From Notolepis coatsorum (Eukaryota > Chordata > Actinopteri > Aulopiformes > Paralepididae), in the NCBI GenBank assembly GCA_963971535.1, contig OZ020589.1, positions 75,650,311 through 75,714,310 on the forward strand: a stretch of DNA of 64,000 nucleotides, written 5' to 3'. Shown one piece after another: positions 56,802-64,000 of the stretch (positions within the stretch are counted from its first letter, which is position 1; each line of letters opens with the position of its first letter). Made by a program: the position numbers and the translations under genes. A model generated the notes under the pieces. The model was not told the DNA's origin and searched no databases. It saw nothing but the letters and a program-made list of their open reading frames with translations.

Positions 56802-57038
56802 TACAGAACAGGCAGATACAACCATGAGGAGACACCTATTTTTTTTTTATACATGTGCATAATTTTATTTTTTTGGAGATTTTGCCTAAATTCATTGTGG
56901 TCGCGCTCTCTGCCAAATATCATATGAGGCACCTTGTATTACTATTGTAATCCAAAAGTGATATATAGGGTTGTTCATTGTACAATATAATTGATACAGT
57001 TGATGTTTCTTGTTGATTATTATTCTCTATGTGTTTTT

Positions 57039-57044
57039 AATAAA
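57039..57044 (+). terminator. polyadenylation signal candidate
   Basis: AATAAA about 240 bp after the transposase stop, followed by a TG-rich stretch (GTTGTCTTTGGTCTTG). Confidence 0.65.
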
Positions 57045-57155
57045 ATTGTGTGATATTCTATTCCAGTTGTCTTTGGTCTTGTTTTCTCTGGTTATGATCA
57101 TGTTATTAGTGTGTGTGTGTAAAAAAACGAATTAATAATATAATTATTATAAATG

Positions 57156-57156
<1 letters not shown>

Positions 57157-57202
<46 letters not shown>
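57157..57202. repeat. (CT)n, with (CA)n tracts to 57485
   Basis: CT run followed by several ACACAC, ACAGACAG and ACATTTAC repeats within the piggyBac 3' region. Confidence 0.93.
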
Positions 57203-57204
<2 letters not shown>

Positions 57205-57888
57205 AAATCTACAGTTACACATTGCTGTATTTAGTGAGGTAAATGAGTACAAGACATGTTTCACAGACACACACACACACATACACACACACACATACAC
57301 AGACAGACAGACACACACACACATTTACATTTACACATTTACACATTACATTTACATCTAGTCTAGTTTGCTTTTTTTTTTTTTGATATGGTACAGTACT
57401 GTAAATACAGACACAGACACACACACACACACAGAAACACACACACACACACACACATTTACATCTCTCTCTCTCTCTCTCTCTCTACTACTTTTGGATA
57501 TGAGCATTTTTTCAATACCCAACTATGTAGTGGCCGCTTGTCGCTAGGCTAGGCCTCCTGCTGGGTCCATTCACTGGAATAACAAAGGAATGACTGGGCC
57601 TTTGCTCCAGGTGTGAAATGGTTCTAGTGACAATGATCACATTGAATTCTGGGAGTGTAGTTCTCTCATCAGATAGCTGAATGAACTTGGATCTAGTTCA
57701 AGTCCTATACTGAAAAGTTGTTAGGATTTTACCAGAATGTTTGATAGGACATTGATTGAAAACTATCGTCTCAAATTTGACAATTGATGGCTTATTTTGA
57801 AGGTATGAATCTGTAATTTTATATTATGTAACAAAAAAAAGGGGGAAATTCTCAGGAGGAGGAGCTCTTTAGGTTAGACTCCTAAGGG

Positions 57889-59025
57889 TAGGGATATCTG
57901 CACATTTTGCGTTGGCTCGTATCTTCATAGCTAGTAGGTGACTTGGTTTAGAACCCTGAAAGTAATAATGTTGTCTTGTGCTACATATTTGAAATTCAGA
58001 TTGTTGTCTTAAAATGGCGTTAATCTCTTTTTTTAACACATTAATTTGAGATTCCAATCGAACCGAGTAGTTGTATTGTAAAGAGGAAAATAACGATGAG
58101 TAAAGCGTTTCCAGCTCTGCCAGTTTTGAGCAACGAATCTTGCGTAGTTTGGAGGAAAAGACCGCAGTGAAATCCTTGATAAATCCCTTTACCGACATCC
58201 ATAATATTCTGGGGTCCTGTACCGATTCCGCATTCTCCAGCAGGAATTCAACAAGTGCTTCTTTGAATTGTGTAATGAATTCATTGTTTTTCAGCAATAT
58301 CGAGTTAAATCGCCATCTTGGGGCTCGGGATGACAAATGATCCTTTTAGGAGTAAATAACAGTTTACAGTGCATTGGGAACCATTTCCACGTCATAGTTA
58401 TCAAATAGTCTAGGGGATGCAAAAACATAATCTATTCTGGAGAATGTCTTGTCTCTTGTAGATCGACAAGAGTACTCTCGGGCCGTTGGGTTGAGTGATC
58501 ACCATAGGTCATTTACACCTGTATTCTTGGACCAATCCTTTAGTGCATTAGATGCATGTTTCTGATCATTGGAAATGGTGGGATAAAATGTATCCATCCC
58601 GGGATCCCAAATGGCATTAAAATCCGCGCCAATTATTTTAACATTGTTCTGGTGAGTGTAGCGTAGAAGTTAGCCCCGTAAAGATTTGGGGCATATGCCG
58701 CTACCAACGCTATTTTTCTGTTACTGTATACAATTTTAGCTATGGTTATCCGACCATCTATATCAGACCATACGTCCTGCAATTCAATATTCAACTTCCG
58801 TTTCGCGACTATAGCAACTCCACGGGATCTCGTTCCAAAAGAAGAGTGGCTAATGTTATGATATATGTTGTCCGCTAGCTTTACTTTGTCATCCACTAAA
58901 AGGTGCGTTTCGCTTAAAAGAGCCACATCAACCCGTTTGTTTTTCATCAGTGTAAGCACGCTTTTGCGTTTATGTTGTTTGTTTATTCCCCCAGTATTCC
59001 AAATCATTATATTCAAACTAGCCAT
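57889..59025 (-). pseudogene. L1/Tx1-like ORF2, endonuclease and linker part
   Basis: Starts ATG at 59023-59025. APE-type endonuclease: IMIWNTGGINKQHKRKSVLT, VALLSETHLL (catalytic Glu), GVAIVAKRKL, VAAYAPN. The frame breaks near 58640, continues as IGADFNAIWDPGMD, DYVFASPRLFDNYDVEM, then SSRAPRWRFNSILLKNNEFI (from 58336). In-frame stops are seen near 58503 and at about 58366 and 58345. The linker ends in ANAKCADIPTL at the piggyBac boundary and would continue into the RT part at 52402. Confidence 0.9.
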
Positions 59026-60032
59026 AATCTATACAAGTTGTTGTGTACTTGTTTGTAATTCGTCTGGAGTACGAATTCACAATGGATATATAATTGAGGT
59101 CCTGTTGAGAGCCGAGCTTAAAAACATACATATATACATATAATCCCCTGAACCCCCCTCCCTTAAAGAGCCGTACAAGGTACCTGTGTTCATTTGACAC
59201 CCCCTTCGCGCACAACTCCACCCTCCCTTACACGACCAGTTAGCCCAGAATGAGCCATTTAATTATGCAAATTGCCATAGGATCTAAAACTTTAAATTCT
59301 ACCTTAATAGAATGTCACCCGTGGCCTAATGTAACAAACTAAAAATAAAAATATGCCTCAATTAGTATATTCATTTAAACCTTCTACTAACATGTATAGG
59401 TTAAAACATATCAAAGACAGAGAGAAAAAAAGGAAGATGTTTAGAAATAGATTATAGAAATCCCAAAAATTTGAGAACAACTGCTTAAATTTTTTTAATA
59501 ACTTTGCCAAGCTTACACATCTAGATGAAAAGGAGGTTTTTAAATATGTGTATGCAGTTCGTCCCTCGACATGGGTGGGCTGTAATCCGCTATGAAGGTT
59601 GTTGTTCTTCCAGATCTGGTTCATGTGCAGGTCACATACCGATGTTATCTTTCCAGGGCATTCATTGAAAAAGTCCAGTGTATTCCAGAATGTTAGCAAC
59701 CTATCATGACTTGCAAAAAGCTGTTGTTTATGTTCCAGGGCATTCTTCATGCCATAGAGTAATATCATTCCAGTATATTCCAGTATATTCTAATATGACA
59801 CAGAGCGTTGAAAAAATCAAGAATATTCCAAAATGTCAACAACAAATCATGACCTGCACAAAACCATAAATCTAACGGGCCCAAACAGCGAACCTTTATA
59901 TAAATATAGTGTCTAGCGTCTCGTATTAAACTATTACTACATCAATGTTGTCAAAGCTTGTTTGATGCCGTTTTTGGTGTCCGAGTTATAACAAAGTTAT
60001 TCAACGAAGATAAAAAAAAAAGATGAATACAG
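59026..60032 (-). other. inter-ORF region of the LINE
   Basis: About 1 kb between ORF1 and ORF2, long for this class. It holds an imperfect tandem duplication of ~125 bp (GAAAAAGTCCAGTGTATTCC near 59668; GAAAAAATCAAGAATATTCC near 59810, each followed by an AATGT...ATCATGAC block). The 136-codon minus frame 59768-59358 overlaps it and shows no domain. Confidence 0.6.
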
Positions 60033-60851
60033 TTATCCTCCATGTTGTGGTTTCCTCATGTACGCTTCGGCCTCTTCAGGCGAATGGAGAAAGAACCTTT
60101 TTCCACTTCCATCCATGATGGAAAGGTTCGCTGGGTAGCGTAGGGTAGGACGGAGATTTTTCTCAAAGAGCTGAGACATCACAACCTTGTAACGGGCTTG
60201 TAGGGTTATAGCCTCCCGGCACATATCCTCGTAGAAAAACACTTGTTTCCCGTTGTGTAGCAGTTTTCCCCACTTCTTTCTTGCCTCCCTGATAATCGTA
60301 TCTCTTATTCCAGTTTTACGCATGCTAGCAATAATCACCCTCGCTTTATTGCTGTTGTAATCTCGGGTGCCAATTCTGTAGCGTTGATCCACTGTCGGCG
60401 TTGTAGAGAGGATATCTGGGCCTAGAATTCCAGCTAACACTGTCGCGAACGAGTCTTCTGTGCAGTCGACTGATTCATCCAACCCCACTATACGGATATT
60501 AAATCTACGGGAGTGACGTTCGATTTCGAACAACCTATCCGTTATCTTCAAAAGTTTCTCGTCAGCCTCTTCCATCTTCTCCGTTAGTTCCACGATACCG
60601 TCATGTAGAGCCTTATCGCCCTCAGCGATTTTTTGTGTGTGTTCGACCAAGGTGGTTTCAACTACAATAATGCGTTCGGTCTGTACTGCAGCCGCTGCTT
60701 TAAAATCTTCGAATTTGGCTTCGATAGATTCTTTGAAAGCGTCCGCCTTAACGTCAGCCTTAACAACCATATCGTCAAGCTTATCAACCTTCTCGGTTAA
60801 GATCTTTATCAGCTTAGCCAGAGACTCGAAATCGGGTGATGTATACTCCAT
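60033..60851 (-). CDS. L1 ORF1p-like protein (272 aa)
   Basis: Intact frame, ATG at 60849-60851. Residues ~10-110 are a long heptad-like coiled coil (LAKLIKILTEKVDKLDDMVV, LVEHTQKIAEGDKALHDGIV). Residues ~110-190 resemble the RRM of L1 ORF1p (RRFNIRIVGLDES). The C-terminal domain has the typical ARKKWGKLLHNGKQVFFYED and LRYPANLSI segments. ORF1p coats LINE RNA as a trimer. It lies upstream of ORF2 in the expected order. It stays open while ORF2 is broken, though a 272-codon frame can survive by chance. Confidence 0.9.
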   Translation of the reverse strand: MEYTSPDFESLAKLIKILTEKVDKLDDMVVKADVKADAFKESIEAKFEDFKAAAAVQTERIIVVETTLVEHTQKIAEGDKALHDGIVELTEKMEEADEKLLKITDRLFEIERHSRRFNIRIVGLDESVDCTEDSFATVLAGILGPDILSTTPTVDQRYRIGTRDYNSNKARVIIASMRKTGIRDTIIREARKKWGKLLHNGKQVFFYEDMCREAITLQARYKVVMSQLFEKNLRPTLRYPANLSIMDGSGKRFFLHSPEEAEAYMRKPQHGG

Positions 60852-60893
60852 ATCTGTATCGTGTGAGGTAGCTGGAGCGGTGGAAGAGATGAC

Positions 60894-62297
60894 TGTTGTG
60901 AAGGATCAGATTAAACCGAATATATATATTTATTTATGGATATATGTTTAATAGTGTTTGTATATCGTTTGATATCCCTTGTATATTCCTTGTACATATA
61001 CACTGAATATCCCTTTAGTCTACTAACAGCCCATAATAGTTTCATTCTCTCATTGGACAAGAACCTGGCGCCAGCAGCCAAGCCCCTTGGTTCAAGTTCA
61101 ATCGTGCCGACGAACATGTCGTTACTAGCCCGGTTCCGCGTAGGAATACGTCTGGCGAAATACGAATGGTACTATTTGTTCACAGCGCATATATATATGG
61201 CGCAAGTAAAGTAGAACTTTCTTTTAGTCCCTTAGCCCTTAGTTCTTTACCCTCCAACCTAGTGGCAAGACGTTAAGCCTCACCCACGATACACGTGTGG
61301 TGCAGTATGGTCAACTTGGCCTCAGAATGGCATTGAGACATCGTGTGGATTAATAGTTGAATTGTCATAGTTTGGCACTATACCGTCGAGTGGGACGTAT
61401 TTCTATTAAGTTAATAATAGTCTATTATGTATGGTGCATCGTTCGGTTAGAGTTATAAAGTGAGCAGTACCCCCATCGTTCCTCGCGTTATCTAGAGTCT
61501 TAACCAGGCTGGGCAGACCACGTGTGGTGCTTTCATCCGAGGAGTTCTGGGCCAGGACGAGTGGACCTGCACATTGGATTACTTTACCCGGACGACGGCG
61601 AGCCCTACACGGCTTGGATTATCTACTTGCTTTGGGTGCTTTGATTTATGCCATGGATAACAGCCAACACTGGTAAGTGTTGGAACTACCCCCCGAGAGG
61701 AGTCCAGGTGAGACGGCGCTCTACCCCGAGTGAGGTCGCCTCACGTCTCTTCGTTGTGGACCGGCAGCTACCGTCTACAAGAGGGCCCAGCTGTATTCAT
61801 CTGTGGACCGAGGTTCTGTGGGCACCGTGTTCAGCACTCTGAATTCTCCCAAGAAATCGTTGGCCAGATGGGATATCGCCGGCGGCTCTCCTAACCCCCC
61901 CCCCCCCTCTGCTGACTTACAACCAGCGGGACCCCCTTTTAGTATATCCAGCTATAATCATTTAAGTACCATCGCTATAGTTCCCTAAAGAACCAGGTTG
62001 CATACTTGCTCCCTGCGTAACCAGAGATTGGACATTCAATGTTGATTTGCCTACGAATACTCATTTGCCTTACAAGTGCATTCAAATCATAAATGTCATT
62101 AAGTGAACGTTGTATATACCCTTTGCTATATAAAATATTCGATTTATACATTTGTGTGGACTTCGTTTCATGGTGGGAAAGTGTTCATCATATCTATATC
62201 ATGTACTGTGTGGCCAGTAGTTAAAGTACATAATCGGTAGTGGTTTAATGATACCATACTTATCAATACAGTCAGGGAATTGTACCCCTCAGTTACA
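60894..62297 (+). repeat. 5' LTR of BEL copy B (1404 bp)
   Basis: Starts TGTTGTGAAGG and ends CAGTTACA. Alignable with 5773-7207 throughout. The left flank is GATGAC, the LINE 5' UTR. Right target duplication lies outside the window. Confidence 0.93.
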
Positions 62298-62299
62298 AT

Positions 62300-62316
62300 T
62301 GGTCCTTCGAGCCGGA
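62300..62316 (+). promoter_or_regulatory. primer-binding site, complementary to tRNA-Tyr 3' end
   Basis: TGGTCCTTCGAGCCGGA, two bases after the LTR, is the complement of the ...TCCGGCTCGAAGGA-CCA end of eukaryotic tRNA-Tyr over 17 bases, as I recall that tRNA. It would prime minus-strand synthesis. Confidence 0.8.
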
Positions 62317-62365
62317 TGGTAACTAGTGTAATATTAATATAGTGTTATTAATATTGAAATGGCCT

Positions 62366-64000
62366 ATGATGAACACTCCACGAAACGGTCCTCCTAACGT
62401 AGAACGCCCGCGGCGCAGACGACAGACACCTCAGTACTTAGAGGATTACGCTGTCAGTCAACTACCTAGCCTTCGACAAACGGTAAACGCGGTAAAAGTA
62501 GAAAGTAAAATTATGTCTGACCTTAACGACCAGGTTACCCCGACCACAGAGGCCCTAGTGGGTTCTAATGTAACTGACCAAGCTCACGGTGGGGACCAGG
62601 AGGGAGCTGACATGCCTTTACCCCCCGCCAATACCGAAGAAGTAGTCCCCGACCAGCCCCGGGAGGAAGACAACCCTACAGAGAGAGAACTCTGCACGGA
62701 AGAAGAGGAGGAGAGCGCCGAGGAAATAGAGCTCCAGGACTCCCCAACGAGTACAGCCAGGAGCGGCTCACCTCTACAACCGTCTTCCCCCAGCGAAGCG
62801 GAGAGGATGCTATCACAGGCGTTCCTCGCCAGCCTGACAGCCTCTACCGAACGCGATCGACTTCAGGGTGAACGCGATCGACTTCAGGGTGAACGCGATC
62901 GACTCCAGACACAGCAACGGAGCGAAGAAGAGCGCATACGCCTGGAGATGAGACGCCTTCAGACGGAAGAGAATATGGCAAGAGACCGGGCCGACGCCCA
63001 GCGCGCCGCTGCCGGTGCCCAAAGAGAAGCAGATCTCACCAAGCGCGAAGCCGAGCGCGACAGACTACAAGCGCAGCTAATGGAGCAGCTGATCCTCAAG
63101 GCAACACCCTCTCCCTCCGCCAGGGGTTCAAGGAACTCATCGAGACAACAGTCAAGGGCAGCGTCTCCTAACCGAGCAAGCGACCCTGAACTTGACCAAC
63201 AGACCAAGCCTATACCCCCCGCAGACCCCCTTCCCAGACCGGTCCAAGCGAGACCCAGCTACAAGGAAGGAGCGGCATACACTGCGGAGAAGCTAAATAA
63301 ACGACTACAGGATCTAGAGGACCTGATAGAAGAAGAAGAGGGAGAGGAGGAGAATCAAGCCCGACGACAGCACAGTACTCCACCGGACCAGGAGGTCCAG
63401 TACAGCCCAGGCTATACCCCCGCGGCGCTGCGCTACAGACCCCCGACCCTATTCACGGGTGAGCACGACGCACGACCAGCCCCGAGGAATAGCACCTGGA
63501 CCAGCGGGCCATGGTACCCTGCCGGTACCAGCCCACAGAGAGGCGCAAGAGGAGACTCGCCTAGGAGGTCTCTCCCCCAACGCTCGCTGATGTATCAGCC
63601 ATCCACGGCGTCATACATTGCCACACCGACGTTTCCAGACTTCACCTATGAGAATCGAGCACAGTACACGGAGCTCCGGATGTGCTTAGAGACAATGATG
63701 GTGGATGTCGCTGATGAACGCCACAAGTATGCAATATTACTGAAGCACCTGAAAGTACCTCGAGCGCACAATATAGCGCTAGCCTATGCCACCTCTACGA
63801 CCCCATACACCGCGGCTCTAGCAGCGCTGGACCAGAGATATGGACGTATATGGGATTACGTAATCCAAGAGATAAGGCATATTGACCGCCTACCCCCAGC
63901 AACAGACAATCGCTCATTAGACGACCTGTCTATAAAAGTGCAGTCCCTGGTAGGGATGCTGGGAGCGCAACGGGAAAAGGGTATGCACGAGCTATACGCC
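62366..64000 (+). CDS. BEL/Pao gag, N-terminal part (545 codons, runs off window)
   Basis: ATG at 62366 (a second ATG follows at once). I read the frame through to base 64000 without a stop. N-terminal ~150 residues are acidic and low in complexity (EEEEESAEEIELQDSP). A coiled coil with three ERDRLQ repeats follows (about 62855-62910), then the Pro/Arg linker, then the DUF1759-like capsid domain (NRAQYTELRMCLETMMVDVA, ALDQRYGRIWDYVIQEIRHI). It corresponds residue by residue to copy A from SQAFLASLTAS on, with one more ERDRLQ repeat and an insertion READLTKREAERDRLQ. An ATG at 62360 gives a frame of only 12 codons (stop at 62396), so 62366 is preferred. Confidence 0.9.
   Translation, partial: MMNTPRNGPPNVERPRRRRQTPQYLEDYAVSQLPSLRQTVNAVKVESKIMSDLNDQVTPTTEALVGSNVTDQAHGGDQEGADMPLPPANTEEVVPDQPREEDNPTERELCTEEEEESAEEIELQDSPTSTARSGSPLQPSSPSEAERMLSQAFLASLTASTERDRLQGERDRLQGERDRLQTQQRSEEERIRLEMRRLQTEENMARDRADAQRAAAGAQREADLTKREAERDRLQAQLMEQLILKATPSPSARGSRNSSRQQSRAASPNRASDPELDQQTKPIPPADPLPRPVQARPSYKEGAAYTAEKLNKRLQDLEDLIEEEEGEEENQARRQHSTPPDQEVQYSPGYTPAALRYRPPTLFTGEHDARPAPRNSTWTSGPWYPAGTSPQRGARGDSPRRSLPQRSLMYQPSTASYIATPTFPDFTYENRAQYTELRMCLETMMVDVADERHKYAILLKHLKVPRAHNIALAYATSTTPYTAALAALDQRYGRIWDYVIQEIRHIDRLPPATDNRSLDDLSIKVQSLVGMLGAQREKGMHELYA

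Larger units (their letters stand above)
60894..64000 (+). mobile_element. BEL/Pao LTR retrotransposon copy B (3' part outside window)
   Basis: 5' LTR, primer-binding site and gag of the same family as copy A, inserted in the 5' UTR of the L1-like LINE. The window ends inside gag. The visible gag frame is uninterrupted. Confidence 0.94.

Noticed and set aside
59358..59768. 136-codon minus frame between LINE ORFs as a third LINE ORF
   Set aside because: No domain. It overlaps an imperfect tandem duplication and ends in AT-rich low-complexity sequence.

Overview
The window looks like teleost fish genomic DNA made almost entirely of transposable elements, simple repeats and minisatellites. I found no host protein-coding gene that I can defend, and no rRNA, genuine tRNA gene or CRISPR array. 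The fish assignment rests on the repeat mixture: BEL/Pao and Gmr1-like Gypsy LTR elements, L1/Tx1-like and L2-like LINEs, tRNA-derived SINEs with a DANA-like body, many hAT and piggyBac elements, and very long (CT)n, (CA)n, (CTTT)n and (TTA)n tracts. The species cannot be named from this.

Layout. 1-7207: 3' part of a BEL/Pao element (copy A; gag-pro, RT, RNase H, integrase, 3' LTR). 7.5-10.8 kb: an L1 relic split by a hAT element that itself carries a second hAT. 11.5-12.7 kb: a hAT MITE. 12.7-16.2 kb: an internally deleted, minisatellite-rich LTR element split by another hAT. 16.2-16.8 kb: a SINE and a LINE scrap. 18.6-18.9 kb: a foldback MITE. 19.9-24.8 kb: two hAT elements, one carrying a 5'-truncated LINE and one a piggyBac MITE. 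25.4-26.1 kb: a solo Gypsy LTR. 26-27.4 kb: purine-rich and dinucleotide repeats. 27.5-28.7 kb: a hAT copy. 29.6-36.3 kb: a Gmr1-like Gypsy provirus with an inverted gag-protease block and a nested hAT. 36.4-43.1 kb: a long palindrome, piggyBac MITEs, SINEs, an ~820-bp tandem duplication and an L2 LINE. 43-49.5 kb: repeats, an unassigned small membrane-protein ORF, a hAT and a second foldback MITE. 49.5-60.9 kb: an L1/Tx1-like LINE (minus strand) split by an apparently intact piggyBac element. 60.9-64.0 kb: 5' LTR, tRNA-Tyr-type primer site and gag of a second BEL/Pao element (copy B).

How the parts fit. Target-site duplications give a clear nesting history: nine hAT-type insertions have readable 8-bp duplications, the Gypsy provirus has ATTGG on both sides, and three piggyBac-type MITEs have TTAA on both sides. 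The element that looks most capable of activity is the piggyBac at 52.4-57.9 kb. Its transposase can be spliced from six exons into one open frame of about 790 codons, and its 5' exons form a tandem exon-plus-intron array. The most unusual structures are that array, the inverted gag-protease block of the Gypsy element (integrase encoded before reverse transcriptase), and an unassigned 132-residue ORF with a predicted membrane helix.
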